Positions 42,887 to 52,533 of a stretch of DNA of 64,000 bases are shown in pieces. Source of the stretch: Paenirhizobium cremeum (lineage in GTDB: Bacteria; Pseudomonadota; Alphaproteobacteria; Rhizobiales; Rhizobiaceae); assembly GCF_022884085.1 (NCBI RefSeq), contig NZ_JAGGCS010000006.1, forward strand, positions 101,531 to 165,530, read 5' to 3'. The notes under the pieces were generated by a model, which searched no databases, had not been told where the DNA came from, and worked only from the letters and a program-made list of their open reading frames with translations. Both the position numbers and the translations under genes were made by a program. How positions within the stretch are numbered: the first letter of the stretch is position 1; every line of letters begins with the position of its first letter.

Positions 42887-44461
42887 TCAACCGATCTGGA
42901 TGGCGATCGCGATGAGCGCGAACGCGATGATCCAGAGCGCCAGACGGCCCGATCGGCTGTGGCGTGCCTCGGCCTTGCCGATGGCGTCTGCGGTTTCCGC
43001 ATCGAAGCGCAGGCCGTTCTCGCTCATCTGCATGATTTCGGCATGGAATTTCTCGGTCTTCGCGGCGATCTCAGGGAGGGCTTCGGCAAGCCTGAACGCG
43101 GCCTTCATGCCATCCTTGAGATCGGTCGCGATCCGTTTCGGACCGAGATTGTCGCGGATCCAGCCCGAAACCACCGGATCGGAAGCTTTCCACATGTTGA
43201 AACGGGGATTGAGCATCCGCGCCACGCCCTCGACCACTACCATGGTCTTCTGCAGCATGACCAGTTCGGGACGCGTCGCCATGTCGAAGAGCTCGGTCAC
43301 CTCGAAGAGCAGGGTCAGAAGCTTGCCCATGGAGATGGTCTCGGCCGGCTGGCCATGAATAGGTTCGCCGATGGCGCGGATCGCCTGTGCGAAGCTCGCG
43401 ACATTGTGATGGGACGGTACGTAGCCGGCTTCGAAATGCACTTCCGCGACGCGCAGATAATCCCGGGTGATGAAGCCGTAGAGGATCTCGGCGAGGAAGC
43501 GCCGTTCCTTCTTGCCCAGGCGCCCGGCGATCCCCATGTCCACGGCGACGATCATACCGTCGGGAGCGACGAAGAGGTTGCCGGGATGCATGTCGGCATG
43601 GAAGAAGCCGTCCCTGAGGGTGTGGCGCAGGAAGGACTGGATCAGCGTGTCGGCGAGTTGATCGAGATCGTGGCCCGCAGCCTTCAAGGCCTCGACATCG
43701 GACATCTTGATGCCGTCGATCCATTCCATCGTGACGACGTCGCGGCCAGTGCGCTCCCAGTCGACTTCGGGCACGCGGAAACCTGGGTCATTGCGGGTAT
43801 TCTCCGCGATTTCGGAAAGCGCCGCAGCCTCGAGCCTCAGGTCCATCTCTACCTTGGTCGTCTGTTCCAGCGTCTTTGTGACCTCGACCGGCTTCAGCCG
43901 GCGGGTGTGCGGCAAAAAACGCTCCTGCAGGTGCGAGACCAGATACATCGCCTCGAGATCGGCGGCAAAGCGCCGGCGGACGCCCGGACGGATCACCTTG
44001 ACGGCGACTTTCCTGCGGCCCTCGGTCGTCTCGACTTCGGCGGGGTGGACCTGGGCGATGGAGGCCGCTGCAATCGGTTCGCCGAAGGAGACATAGAGAT
44101 CGTCGACCGATCGTCCAAGCGATTCCCTGATCGAGGCCCTGGCTGCATCCGTCGGGAAGAAGGCCATGCGGTCCTGCAGGCCGGACAGGTCTTCGGCAAA
44201 GTCTGCGCCGACCACATCAGGCCTGGTCGCCAGGAACTGGCCGATCTTTACGTAGGAGGGGCCCAGTCGCTCGACGGCGCGCGCCAGTCGGTCGGAACGC
44301 TCTTCCCGTTTCGCCCGCTTGCGCGTGAGGAGCCCGGCCGCCGATTTGGCAACGCCCACCATCGCGGGAAGTCCATCTGAGGGAAGCGCGGAGACCACGC
44401 CTTCCCTGACCAGCACCCAGCCTACCCGCGCGAGGCGGAAATATGCTCCGATCGTGCTCAT
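42887..44461 (-). CDS. ubiB: ubiquinone biosynthesis regulatory kinase-like protein UbiB
   Basis: A 524-residue atypical kinase/ATPase of the ABC1/ADCK/UbiB family, required for ubiquinone synthesis. The family KxGQ motif is in LGPSYVKIGQFLATRPDVV near residue 65; the Ala-rich nucleotide loop follows as PIAAASIAQVHPAEVE, and FFHADMHPGNLFVAPDG with VDMGIAGRLGKKERRF gives the catalytic and metal loops. A hydrophobic C-terminal segment (LALWIIAFALIAIAIQIG) anchors it in the membrane. It follows ubiE by 5 bp. Confidence 0.95.
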   Translation of the reverse strand: MSTIGAYFRLARVGWVLVREGVVSALPSDGLPAMVGVAKSAAGLLTRKRAKREERSDRLARAVERLGPSYVKIGQFLATRPDVVGADFAEDLSGLQDRMAFFPTDAARASIRESLGRSVDDLYVSFGEPIAAASIAQVHPAEVETTEGRRKVAVKVIRPGVRRRFAADLEAMYLVSHLQERFLPHTRRLKPVEVTKTLEQTTKVEMDLRLEAAALSEIAENTRNDPGFRVPEVDWERTGRDVVTMEWIDGIKMSDVEALKAAGHDLDQLADTLIQSFLRHTLRDGFFHADMHPGNLFVAPDGMIVAVDMGIAGRLGKKERRFLAEILYGFITRDYLRVAEVHFEAGYVPSHHNVASFAQAIRAIGEPIHGQPAETISMGKLLTLLFEVTELFDMATRPELVMLQKTMVVVEGVARMLNPRFNMWKASDPVVSGWIRDNLGPKRIATDLKDGMKAAFRLAEALPEIAAKTEKFHAEIMQMSENGLRFDAETADAIGKAEARHSRSGRLALWIIAFALIAIAIQIG

Positions 44462-44466
44462 GAAGA

Positions 44467-45243
44467 TCAGATTTTCCAGCCGGAATGCAGCGCGGCGATC
44501 CCGCCGGTGTAGTTGGTAAAGGTCACACGCGAGAAGCCGGCCTTGGAAATCATTGCGGCGAAATCGCGCTGGTTTGGGAACTTGCGGATCGATTCCACCA
44601 GATACTGATAGGGCTCGGCATCGCCGGTAATCATCTTGCCGAAGCGCGGGATCGCCTTGAACGACCATTCCTCATAGACACGGTCGAGAAGCGGCATGTC
44701 CACTTCGGAAAATTCCAGCACCAGCAGCCGACCGCCGCGTTTCAGCACGCGATAGGCTTCCTTCAGCGCCACGTCGATATGCGGAACGTTGCGGATGCCG
44801 AAGGCGATCGTATAAGCGTCGAAACTGTTGTTGTCGAAGGGAAGACTTTCGGCATTCGCCTCGACGAAGGTGAGGTTTTCCGAGAGCCCTTTCTTCTCCG
44901 CCCGCTCCGCACCGACCCCGAGCATGGAGCCGTTGATATCGAGGACGGTGACATGGGCGAGCCGGCCGGAGGCCTCGACGATGCGGAAGGCGATGTCGCC
45001 GGTGCCGCCGGCCACGTCGAGCGCTCTGTAAGCGGGGTCCTTGCGCGGGTGGAGGGCCGCGACCATGGCGTCTTTCCAGACACGATGCATGCCCGCCGAC
45101 ATCACGTCGTTCATGATGTCGTAGCGCTTGGCGACCTTGTGGAAGACCTCGTTGACCAGACCCTGCTTTTCGCCATCCGCGACTTCGCGGAAGCCGTAGG
45201 AGGTTTCCATGCCGCCCTCGGCGGAAGTCCGGCTCTCGGCCAT
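44467..45243 (-). CDS. ubiE: demethylmenaquinone/2-methoxy-6-polyprenyl-benzoquinol C-methyltransferase
   Basis: A 258-residue SAM-dependent enzyme of ubiquinone synthesis. Key stretches are [20 protein letters not shown] near residue 35, [20 protein letters not shown] (SAM loop), [17 protein letters not shown] [20 protein letters not shown] and [20 protein letters not shown]. The ATG at 45243 has GGAG upstream; a TTG one codon earlier is also open. It is divergent from mutM and leads a ubiE-ubiB transcript. Confidence 0.96.
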   Translation of the reverse strand: MAESRTSAEGGMETSYGFREVADGEKQGLVNEVFHKVAKRYDIMNDVMSAGMHRVWKDAMVAALHPRKDPAYRALDVAGGTGDIAFRIVEASGRLAHVTVLDINGSMLGVGAERAEKKGLSENLTFVEANAESLPFDNNSFDAYTIAFGIRNVPHIDVALKEAYRVLKRGGRLLVLEFSEVDMPLLDRVYEEWSFKAIPRFGKMITGDAEPYQYLVESIRKFPNQRDFAAMISKAGFSRVTFTNYTGGIAALHSGWKI

Positions 45244-45389
45244 CAATTCACTCCATCTCGTTCTTGGTCGAAAAGACCATAGCGAAAACGCGCCAGGCGC
45301 GCTATCTCCGGGCCTGGTATCGGCGGCGGAGCCATTGCGCTGGTCTATAGACCGTTAAGGCCGCCGTTCAAACAGAAAGATGGGGCCTG

Positions 45390-46280
45390 ATGCCGGAATT
45401 GCCAGAGGTCGAAACCGTCAGGCGCGGATTGTCGCCGACCATGGAGGGTGCCGTCATCCGGCGGCTTGAACTGCGCCGGCCGGACCTGCGCTTTCCCTTG
45501 CCGCGGGATTTTGCCGCACGCACTGCCGGCCGGCGGATTCTTGCCCTGTCGCGCCGCGCCAAGTACCTGCTGATCGATCTCGATGATGGGGCGACGGTGA
45601 TTGCCCATCTAGGGATGTCGGGTTCCTTTCGCATCGAGGCCTCCGGACAGCGAGACGTGCCGGGCGATTTCCATCATCCGCGCTCCAAGGACGAGAAGCA
45701 TGATCATGTGATATTTCATCTGGAGGGGGCGGATGGCGGCTCCCGCGTCATCTATAATGATCCCCGCCGCTTCGGCTTCATGGACCTGACCACGCGCAAC
45801 GAGCTTGAGGCATATCCCGCCTTTCGCGATCTCGGGCCGGAGCCCGTCGGCAACGCCTTGTCCGCCGACTATCTGGCGACCCGTTTCGCCGGCAAGCAGC
45901 AGACGCTGAAAAGCGCACTGCTCGACCAGAGGATCATCGCCGGCCTCGGCAATATCTATGTCTGCGAGGCGCTGTGGCGTGCGCATCTTTCGCCCGAACG
46001 CACAGCCGCCACGCTGGTGACGCCGACGGGCCGGCCAAAACAGCAATTGCTCGCCCTGACGGAGGCAATCCGCGCCGTCATCGCCGACGCCATTGCCGCG
46101 GGAGGCTCCTCGCTGCGCGACCACATCCAGGCGGACGGGTCCCTCGGCTACTTCCAGCACAGCTTCAATGTCTATGACCGGGAGGGTGCCGCCTGCCGGA
46201 CGCCGGGTTGCGGCGGCGCCGTCGAGCGGATCACACAGTCGGGACGGTCGAGCTTCTATTGCCGCATCTGCCAGAAATGA
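45390..46280 (+). CDS. mutM: formamidopyrimidine-DNA glycosylase
   Basis: A 296-residue bifunctional DNA glycosylase/AP lyase removing 8-oxoguanine. The catalytic Pro and Glu are residues 2 and 3 in the universal start [36 protein letters not shown] holds the conserved Lys, and [20 protein letters not shown] the helix-two-turn-helix. The zinc finger is at the C-terminus (CRTPGCGG and YCRICQK, four cysteines). It is divergent from ubiE and 16 bp ahead of the enoyl-CoA hydratase gene. Confidence 0.97.
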   Translation: MPELPEVETVRRGLSPTMEGAVIRRLELRRPDLRFPLPRDFAARTAGRRILALSRRAKYLLIDLDDGATVIAHLGMSGSFRIEASGQRDVPGDFHHPRSKDEKHDHVIFHLEGADGGSRVIYNDPRRFGFMDLTTRNELEAYPAFRDLGPEPVGNALSADYLATRFAGKQQTLKSALLDQRIIAGLGNIYVCEALWRAHLSPERTAATLVTPTGRPKQQLLALTEAIRAVIADAIAAGGSSLRDHIQADGSLGYFQHSFNVYDREGAACRTPGCGGAVERITQSGRSSFYCRICQK

Positions 46281-46296
46281 GGAAGCAAGGGAGAGA

Positions 46297-47076
46297 ATGT
46301 CGATGAGCTATGAGACCATATTGCTGGAGACCCGGGGTCGGGTTGCGCTGATTACGCTCAACCGTCCGCAGGCGCTGAACGCGCTCAATTCGACGGTGAT
46401 GAACGAACTACGGCAGGTTCTGACGGCGATCCAGTCCGACGATGCCATAGGCGCCGCCGTGCTGACCGGTTCGGAGAAGGCCTTCGCGGCCGGCGCAGAC
46501 ATCAAGGAAATGCAGTCGCTCAATTTCATCGACGCCTATCTTGGCGATTTCATCAGCGGCTGGGACGACGTGGCCTCCTTCCGCAAGCCGCTGATAGCGG
46601 CGGTCTCCGGCTTTGCTTTGGGCGGTGGCTGCGAACTCGCTATGATCTGCGACTTCATCATTGCCTCGAAGACGGCGAAGTTCGGTCAGCCGGAGATCAC
46701 GCTCGGGGTGATACCCGGCATGGGGGGCACCCAGCGCCTGACGCGCGCCGTCGGCAAGGCAAAAGCGATGGATCTCTGCCTGACCGGCCGCATGATGGAC
46801 GCGCAGGAAGCGGAAAGCGCCGGTCTCGTTGCACGGATCGTGGAACCCGAGCGGCTTGTCGAGGAAGCGGTGGCGGCGGCCGAGAAGATTGCGGGCTTTT
46901 CACAGCCGGCGGTGCGGATGGCCAAGGAAGCCGTAAACCGGGCATTCGAGCAGACCCTTGGCGAGGGGTTGCGCTTTGAGCGCCGCCTTTTCCATTCGCT
47001 TTTCGCAACGGAAGATCAGAAGGAGGGCATGGCCGCTTTCATCGAGAAGCGGAGGGCCGACTTCAAAAACCGCTGA
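46297..47076 (+). CDS. enoyl-CoA hydratase
   Basis: A 259-residue crotonase that hydrates trans-2-enoyl-CoA in fatty-acid beta-oxidation. The oxyanion-hole residues lie in [16 protein letters not shown] near residue 63 and [20 protein letters not shown] near 105, and both catalytic glutamates appear (GGGCELA and [19 protein letters not shown]). I use ATG 46297 with GGGAGAGA ahead; ATG 46303 is the alternative. An upstream in-frame extension through mutM is not coding. Confidence 0.94.
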   Translation: MSMSYETILLETRGRVALITLNRPQALNALNSTVMNELRQVLTAIQSDDAIGAAVLTGSEKAFAAGADIKEMQSLNFIDAYLGDFISGWDDVASFRKPLIAAVSGFALGGGCELAMICDFIIASKTAKFGQPEITLGVIPGMGGTQRLTRAVGKAKAMDLCLTGRMMDAQEAESAGLVARIVEPERLVEEAVAAAEKIAGFSQPAVRMAKEAVNRAFEQTLGEGLRFERRLFHSLFATEDQKEGMAAFIEKRRADFKNR

Positions 47077-47116
47077 GGTCTTGGATGGGCAGGCGTGATT
47101 TCGTTGAAATTGCTCG

Positions 47117-47145
47117 TTGACGGAACCGCGCTTTCCCGGTATATG
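47117..47145 (+). promoter_or_regulatory. strong sigma-70-type promoter of rpsT
   Basis: TTGACG (47117-47122), exactly 17 bp, TATATG (47140-47145). Both boxes are close to the rhizobial CTTGAC-N17-CTATAT pattern. Transcription would start near 47152, leaving a leader of about 118 nt before rpsT. Confidence 0.72.
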
Positions 47146-47269
47146 CCCGCCCACGGTTGGGAAAGCCGCTGGCTTTTCCGAAATAAGCTCCCCAATGGCT
47201 GAATTGGCAGGTCGCAACGACCCGACGCGGCGTTGGAGGAGATTGGTTTGAATTCGAAGAGAGGCATCC

Positions 47270-47536
47270 ATGGCCAATACAACTTCGGCGAAGAAGGCGA
47301 CCCGCAAGATCGCTCGCCGCACTGCAGTCAACAAGGCTCGCCGTTCGCGGGTACGTGGTTTCATTCGCAAGGTTGAAGAAGCGATCGCCTCCGGTGACGC
47401 AGCACTCGCCAAGGACGCACTGAAGGCCGCCCAGCCGGAACTGCAGCGCGCTGCAGGCAAGGGCGTGGTTCACGCAAACACCGCTTCCCGCAAGATCTCG
47501 CGTCTTGCCCAGCGTGTGAAGGCCCTTTCCGCCTAA
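47270..47536 (+). CDS. rpsT: 30S ribosomal protein S20
   Basis: An 88-residue basic protein binding 16S rRNA early in 30S assembly. [20 protein letters not shown] at the start is the standard S20 pattern, with [20 protein letters not shown] and [20 protein letters not shown] completing the helical fold. GAAGAGAGGC precedes the ATG. It has its own promoter and terminator and is the usual upstream neighbour of dnaA in rhizobia. Confidence 0.97.
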   Translation: MANTTSAKKATRKIARRTAVNKARRSRVRGFIRKVEEAIASGDAALAKDALKAAQPELQRAAGKGVVHANTASRKISRLAQRVKALSA

Positions 47537-47565
47537 TTCAAGACGCAATTTTGACATTTTATTGA

Positions 47566-47591
47566 AGCCTGGCTGCAAAGCCGGGCTTTTT
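47566..47591 (+). terminator. intrinsic terminator of rpsT
   Basis: AGCCTGGCT (47566-47574) and AGCCGGGCT (47579-47587) pair around GCAA with one G-T pair and run into TTTTT. It lies 29 bp after the rpsT stop. Confidence 0.88.
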
Positions 47592-47939
47592 CTGCTATCC
47601 GGCTAATCGTTTCTTCTGGTTGCATTGTTTAACGATTGCGTGTCATTGAGGTGACATAAAAAATCGTTATTTTTCAAATATTTACCGGAGGATCTTTGTT
47701 GGGTGGGCGCTTTACTTAAGGGCAGGCGCCCCTGCTTTCGAGTCAAGGATTTTTTATTTTCGGGTCGTTTTTTTGTGGCGGAACTTCGCCCGTTTCGGAA
47801 TCTCGTTGATTTAAAAGCGATTCTTTTTTGGAGAATTGTGACACTCGAAGCGAGGCGTGAGAGTCAATGGCCGGCTCTTAATTTTGCGTAAAATTCACTG
47901 TTGATCTTGGCTTTTGATCCTGCCTTAATGCTTCTCAAC
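47592..47939. other. AT-rich spacer upstream of dnaA with three GANTC sites
   Basis: About 350 bp between the rpsT terminator and the candidate RNA. It is AT-rich from 47610 to 47900 and contains GANTC (CcrM methylation) sites at 47740, 47798 and 47861, three within 126 bp where about one per 256 bp is expected by chance. TTAA-N7-TAAA at 47878-47892 is one base from a CtrA full site. No credible ORF and no good DnaA box were found. It is the probable dnaA promoter region. Confidence 0.45.
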
Positions 47940-48039
47940 AGGGCGCGCGGAGCTTGTCTCCGGAGCAGTCTTAGCCGGCGAAAGCCGGTGTTCAGGGCAC
48001 TCACCGCTCCCTGGGCGGGATCTTCGTATCCCGTTTTTT
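47940..48039 (+). ncRNA. candidate structured small RNA or dnaA leader attenuator
   Basis: Four consecutive stem-loops occupy about 100 nt: CGGAG/CTCCG (47948-47962), CCGGC-GAAA-GCCGG (47975-47988, a stable GNRA tetraloop), CAGGG/CCCTG (47993-48013), and a final CGGGAT/ATCCCG (48016-48033) followed by TTTTTT. The last is a canonical intrinsic terminator, yet there is no protein gene ahead of it. This suggests either an independent small RNA or premature termination in a long dnaA leader. The 5' end is uncertain. I do not recognise an established RNA family. Confidence 0.5.
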
Positions 48040-48355
48040 CAAACAGTGTGGATTTTACGCCGGAGACCCTTGGTTTCCGTGACGGAGAAGTTTGTCTTCT
48101 GTGTCGGCCGCTAAGGTCGGCGAAATGGTGAGAAGAAGTAGACGGCGGCCGCCGGGGTTCATGTCGAGGATGAACTTTCGGAGGCTTCCGGTGTGACGGC
48201 CGATGACCCCGTGGCTGGGGTGGCTGCGCATGACGGATTGGGGGACGCCGGATCCATTGCATGATGCGATGCGGTCTGTGGCGTGTGGCTGAGGCAGTTG
48301 CCGGGCGCGGTACAAAGACGCCCGGCGCGAATGATAAGTTTTGGAAGGCGGCAAA

Positions 48356-49915
48356 ATGCAAATAAATACTGTGATGGCCGGTGCTGTGGTAAACGGGGAC
48401 CACGCACACACGGCGGTAGGCGCCGTGCGCTCCGAAGGAGCAGGAGAAAATACTGAAATGAAGCGTGATGTCCTGTTTGAGCGTTTCAGCCAGCGGCTGA
48501 AGGCTCAAGTCGGTCCGGACGTCTATGCGAGCTGGTTCGGTCGGTTGAAGCTGCATTCGGCGTCGAAGAGCGAAATTCGTCTCACGGTTCCGACCACCTT
48601 CCTGAAATCCTGGATCAACAATCGCTATCTCGATCTCATCACCAGCATCTTCCGCCAGGAGGATCCGGCGATCTTGAAGGTCGAGATCCTGGTGCGCAGC
48701 GCGAGCCGCAACACCCGAGGCTCTGCTGTCGAAGATCGCGCGCCCGCAGTGGACGCCGCAGCTCCGGTTGCCCCTGCGCGCAAATCCACCGCCCAGCCCA
48801 TCGGCCAGATCGCGCCGCCCCCCGGCAATGCCGGCGCCTCGCGGACGGCGCCGAACGGTCCGCTGTTCGGCTCTCCGCTTGATTCCCGCTTCACCTTCGA
48901 CGGCTTCATCGAGGGCGCTTCGAACCGCGTTGCCCTGGCGGCTGCGAAGACGATCGCTGAGGCCGGTGCCGGCGCTGTTCGCTTCAACCCGCTCTTCATT
49001 CATTCCTCCGTCGGCCTCGGCAAGACGCATCTTCTGCAGGCGATTGCCAATGCGGCGATCCAGAGCCCGCGCGCGCCTCGCGTGGTCTATCTGACGGCCG
49101 AATATTTCATGTGGCGGTTTGCCACCGCGATCCGCGACAATGATGCGTTGACGCTCAAGGACTCGCTGCGAGCGATCGACCTTCTTATCATCGATGACAT
49201 GCAGTTCCTGCAGGGCAAAATGATCCAGCATGAATTCTGCCATCTTCTCAACATGTTGCTCGATAGCGCCAAGCAGGTCGTGGTTGCCGCCGACCGCGCG
49301 CCCTGGGAGCTGGAATCGCTCGATCCGCGCGTCCGTTCGCGCCTTCAGGGCGGCGTGGCGATCGAAATGGAAGCGCCCGACTACGAGATGCGCTTCGAGA
49401 TGCTGAAGACCCGTCTGGAAGCCGCCAAGAAGGACGATGCGTCCCTGGATATTCCGCTCGAAATCCTGTCACATGTCGCCCGCAACGTCGCAAGCAGCGG
49501 CCGCGATCTGGAAGGGGCGTTCAACCAGCTGATTTTCCGCCGTTCTTTCGAGCCCAATCTCTCGGTTGAGCGTGTCGATGAGCTGCTGGCTCATCTGGTC
49601 GGGGCGTCCGAACAGAAGCGCGTCCGTATCGAGGACATCCAGCGCATCGTTGCGCGCCACTACAATGTCTCGCGCCAGGAACTCGTTTCCAATCGCCGTA
49701 CCCGCGTCATCGTCAAGCCGCGTCAGATCGCGATGTATCTGTCGAAGACGCTCACCCCCCGTTCTTTCCCGGAGATCGGCCGGCGTTTCGGTGGTCGGGA
49801 TCATACGACCGTGCTTCATGCTGTGCGCAAGATCGAGGAACTGGTGGCCGAAGATACGAAACTTAGCCATGAGATCGAACTTTTGAAGCGACTGATCAAC
49901 GAAAACAACGCCTGA
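48356..49915 (+). CDS. dnaA: chromosomal replication initiator DnaA
   Basis: A 519-residue AAA+ initiator. Domain I includes [20 protein letters not shown], and domain II is a loose Pro/Ala-rich linker (residues 120-175). Domain III has [19 protein letters not shown] (Walker A), [13 protein letters not shown] (Walker B) and [17 protein letters not shown] (arginine finger region). Domain IV ends in the DnaA-box reader [19 protein letters not shown]. The ATG at 48356 has GGAAGG upstream; the N-terminal 30 residues before [14 protein letters not shown] look non-conserved, so a start there (GTG/ATG near 48461) is possible. The leader is unusually long. Confidence 0.97.
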   Translation: MQINTVMAGAVVNGDHAHTAVGAVRSEGAGENTEMKRDVLFERFSQRLKAQVGPDVYASWFGRLKLHSASKSEIRLTVPTTFLKSWINNRYLDLITSIFRQEDPAILKVEILVRSASRNTRGSAVEDRAPAVDAAAPVAPARKSTAQPIGQIAPPPGNAGASRTAPNGPLFGSPLDSRFTFDGFIEGASNRVALAAAKTIAEAGAGAVRFNPLFIHSSVGLGKTHLLQAIANAAIQSPRAPRVVYLTAEYFMWRFATAIRDNDALTLKDSLRAIDLLIIDDMQFLQGKMIQHEFCHLLNMLLDSAKQVVVAADRAPWELESLDPRVRSRLQGGVAIEMEAPDYEMRFEMLKTRLEAAKKDDASLDIPLEILSHVARNVASSGRDLEGAFNQLIFRRSFEPNLSVERVDELLAHLVGASEQKRVRIEDIQRIVARHYNVSRQELVSNRRTRVIVKPRQIAMYLSKTLTPRSFPEIGRRFGGRDHTTVLHAVRKIEELVAEDTKLSHEIELLKRLINENNA

Positions 49916-49920
49916 CAAGG

Positions 49921-49950
49921 GGGCCGGTAGCGATACCGGCCCTTTCCTTT
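49921..49950 (+). terminator. intrinsic terminator of dnaA
   Basis: GGGCCGGTA (49921-49929) pairs perfectly with TACCGGCCC (49934-49942) around GCGA, followed by TTTCCTTT. It lies 5 bp after the dnaA stop. Confidence 0.88.
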
Positions 49951-49979
49951 GTATCCTGAAGTCCGCATGTGAGCTGTCG

Positions 49980-50564
49980 ATGGATCGGCCGATCCTCCCC
50001 TTCTACGATGACAATGCCGAGGTCTATGCGAGCCGGTCGCGCAAGTTGCCGACCGAGCGGTTGGCGGTATTTGCCGCGCGCGTGGCACCGGGTGGCACAA
50101 TCCTCGAACTTGGCTGCGGTGCCGGCGAGGATAGCGAATGGCTGATGACGAACGGCTTCAACGTCGTCCCGACGGACGGCTCTGCGGCGATGGCGGTCCA
50201 GGCTGAAAGGCGGCTGGGCCTGCCGGTCCGGGTTCTGCGTTTCGATGAGATCGCCGAGGTGAATGCCTATGACGGTGTCTGGGCGAGCGCCTGCCTTTTG
50301 CACGTCCCCCGAGCCGACCTTTGCGGTGTACTCGCGCGCATTCTTCTCGCCATGCGTCCGGGCGGGATCTTTTATGCGAGCTACAAGGCCGGCGAGACCG
50401 AAGGTTCCGATCGTTTCGGACGCTATTACAACCGGCCGTCGCCCGAGTGGCTTTCATCGGCCTATCGCGATGCAGGCTGGCGCGCGCCGTCGATCGAAAG
50501 TACGACGGGCGGGGGCTACGACGACGAGCCGACCGAATGGCTTCACGTAACCGCCCTGTCATAG
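49980..50564 (+). CDS. class I SAM-dependent methyltransferase, substrate unknown
   Basis: A 194-residue Rossmann methyltransferase. The SAM loop is GTILELGCGAGEDSEWLMTN near residue 40, followed by VVPTDGSAAMAVQAERRL (acidic end of beta 2), YDGVWASACLLHVPRADL (motif resembling TehB/UbiG types) and MRPGGIFYASYKAGETEG. It begins 30 bp after the dnaA terminator and probably has its own promoter there. The target may be a small molecule; nothing nearby points to one. Confidence 0.85.
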   Translation: MDRPILPFYDDNAEVYASRSRKLPTERLAVFAARVAPGGTILELGCGAGEDSEWLMTNGFNVVPTDGSAAMAVQAERRLGLPVRVLRFDEIAEVNAYDGVWASACLLHVPRADLCGVLARILLAMRPGGIFYASYKAGETEGSDRFGRYYNRPSPEWLSSAYRDAGWRAPSIESTTGGGYDDEPTEWLHVTALS

Positions 50565-50688
50565 AGGATTGCCCTAACATGGCGGACGAAGGCTTCATCG
50601 AACGGCATGGGACATTTCTTGCGGATAAAAATGTGCAGCGGTTTTGCAGCAACACATGCGATAAACAAAGGTTTAGCGTGCGGAGCGC

Positions 50689-51870
50689 TTAGCAGGCGAG
50701 ATCTGCCACCACCGCGTCCAGCACCAGCATGCCGGAAGGCGTGCAGCGCAGGCGCGAATTGCCGAGGCGCTCTATGAAACCGTGTTCCAGTAAAAACTGT
50801 TCTTTGGCTGGATCGGGATCGCGGCCGGAAAGCTGCTGCCAGCGGGCAAGGTCGACGCCCTCGCGCAGCCTGAGGCCCATCAGCAGCAGTTCGTCTGCCT
50901 GTTCCTCGAAACCGAGAATTTCCTGATCCAGCATGCCGTGGCCCTTCTCTTCGACCGCCGCAAGCCAGGCTTCGGGAACACGTTCGGTGGCGGTGGCGAT
51001 CTTGTCGCGGCCGCGCGTCAACCGACCATGGGCGCCGGGGCCGATGCCGGCATAGTCGCCGTAGCGCCAATACGTGAGATTGTGCCGGCTTTCGCAGCCC
51101 GGACGCGCATGGTTCGACACTTCATAGGCGGGCAGGCCTACGCTCGCCGTGATCTCCTGTGTCGCCTCGTAGAGGAACGCGGATTGCTCGCCGTCGGGAA
51201 CGATGAGTTTGCCTGCCTTGTGAAGGCCGTAGAACGCGGTGCCTTCCTCGATCGTCAGTTGATAGAGCGACAGATGGTCGACAGCGTAGGAGATCGCTTC
51301 ACGCAACTCCCTTTCCCATGCCTCGACGGTCTGGCCGGGCCGCGCATAGATCAGGTCGAATGACATGCGCGGAAAGATATCGCGCGCAAGCCGGATTGCC
51401 TTCAGCGCGTCCGCGACGTCATGCAGCCGTCCCAGGAACCTGAGGTCCGGATCGTTGAGCGCCTGAACACCGAGCGATACCCGGTTGACGCCCGCAGCCC
51501 GATATCCGCGGAAACGCGTTGCCTCGACGCTGGAGGGATTGGCCTCCATGGTGACTTCAATGCCTTCAGGTACATGCCAGTGACGGGCAATACCGTTCAG
51601 GATCGCATCCACCGTCTCCGGTGCCATCAGGGAAGGCGTACCGCCGCCGAGAAAGATGCTGGTGACGGTTTTCGGGCCGCTGAGCCGCCGCATCTCCTGC
51701 ATCTCGCGCAGGAAGGCCGAAACGAAGCGCGGCTGGTCGACCGACTGATGGCGGACATGGCTGTTGAAATCGCAATAGGGACATTTGGCCGCGCAGAACG
51801 GCCAATGCACATAGACGCCGAAGCCCGGCTCGCCGGTGTCGGGAAGGAGGAGCGGCGTCGCTTCGGCCAT
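50689..51870 (-). CDS. hemW: radical SAM family haem chaperone HemW
   Basis: A 393-residue protein that delivers haem to membrane proteins; it was formerly annotated as an oxygen-independent coproporphyrinogen oxidase. The radical-SAM motif is YVHWPFCAAKCPYCDFNSHV (CxxxCxxC with the HemW-type spacing) near residue 18. SIFLGGGTPSLMAPETVDAI and SLGVQALNDPDLRFLGRLHD are family-typical, and a C-terminal HemN_C-like domain follows. The start is ATG 51870; a TTG at 51882 overlaps the rdgB stop. It is the last gene of rph-VOC-rdgB-hemW. Confidence 0.94.
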   Translation of the reverse strand: MAEATPLLLPDTGEPGFGVYVHWPFCAAKCPYCDFNSHVRHQSVDQPRFVSAFLREMQEMRRLSGPKTVTSIFLGGGTPSLMAPETVDAILNGIARHWHVPEGIEVTMEANPSSVEATRFRGYRAAGVNRVSLGVQALNDPDLRFLGRLHDVADALKAIRLARDIFPRMSFDLIYARPGQTVEAWERELREAISYAVDHLSLYQLTIEEGTAFYGLHKAGKLIVPDGEQSAFLYEATQEITASVGLPAYEVSNHARPGCESRHNLTYWRYGDYAGIGPGAHGRLTRGRDKIATATERVPEAWLAAVEEKGHGMLDQEILGFEEQADELLLMGLRLREGVDLARWQQLSGRDPDPAKEQFLLEHGFIERLGNSRLRCTPSGMLVLDAVVADLAC

Positions 51871-51878
51871 AGGCGGGA

Positions 51879-52523
51879 TCAAGCCTCCAGGCAGGTTTCG
51901 ACGAAAAGCTTGAAAGCGCGTGCGCGATGCGAAAGCGCTTCCGCATCGCCGGGCTTCCAGCCGTGTTTTTCCTGGGCGGTCATTTCGCCGAAGGTGGTGT
52001 CATGCCCTTCCGGCTGGAATACCGGATCGTAGCCGAAGCCGGCGGTGCCGCGCGGCGGCCAGACGATCGTACCTTCGACCTCGCCGCGGAATAATTCCGT
52101 ATGTCCGTCCGGCCAGGCAAGGCAGAGCACGCTGACGAAACGGCCAGTGCGCTGATCCGGCGCCACTGCGCCGCGCTCGGAAAGAGCCTTCTCGACCTTC
52201 TCCATCGCCATCGCGAAATCGCGACTGCCATCCTCGCGTTCGGCCCAGTTGGCCGTATAGACGCCCGGCGCACCGTCAAGCGCGTCGATCACCAAGCCGG
52301 AATCGTCCGATAGCGCCGGCATGCCGGCGGCCTTGGCCGAGGCCAGAGCCTTGATGGCCGCGTTCTCCTCGAACGTCGTGCCGGTTTCTTCAGGCTCCTC
52401 GAACTTGAGTTCGGCAGCCGATCTGGCAGAAAAGCCGAAGGGACCGATCAGGTCGGCGATTTCGGCGATCTTGCCGGCATTGTGGCTGGCGACGACGATG
52501 GTGCGGGTGTCGAGCTTACGCAT
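51879..52523 (-). CDS. rdgB: non-canonical purine NTP pyrophosphatase (RdgB/HAM1)
   Basis: A 214-residue house-cleaning nucleotide diphosphatase acting on dITP, ITP and XTP. It shows [20 protein letters not shown] near residue 10, [20 protein letters not shown] near 46, [20 protein letters not shown] (catalytic Asp) near 70, and [15 protein letters not shown] near 155. The start [11 protein letters not shown] at 52523 is chosen because the open frame upstream reads through the VOC gene. It lies 10 bp after that gene and abuts hemW. Confidence 0.95.
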   Translation of the reverse strand: MRKLDTRTIVVASHNAGKIAEIADLIGPFGFSARSAAELKFEEPEETGTTFEENAAIKALASAKAAGMPALSDDSGLVIDALDGAPGVYTANWAEREDGSRDFAMAMEKVEKALSERGAVAPDQRTGRFVSVLCLAWPDGHTELFRGEVEGTIVWPPRGTAGFGYDPVFQPEGHDTTFGEMTAQEKHGWKPGDAEALSHRARAFKLFVETCLEA

Positions 52524-52533
52524 TCCAAAAATC

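Noticed and set aside
47901..48131. 76-codon open frame upstream of dnaA on the forward strand
   Set aside because: It runs straight through the four-hairpin block and the T6 terminator, and its translation looks random; the RNA interpretation explains the region better.
47592..48355. Chromosomal replication origin next to dnaA
   Set aside because: I found no convincing TTATCCACA-type DnaA boxes in the spacer, and in rhizobia the origin normally lies near hemE rather than dnaA.
47864..49243. Long open frame on the reverse strand covering the dnaA leader and much of dnaA
   Set aside because: It is antisense to a certain gene, has low-complexity Arg/Ala-rich composition, no family resemblance and no ribosome site; it is a GC-rich frame shadow.
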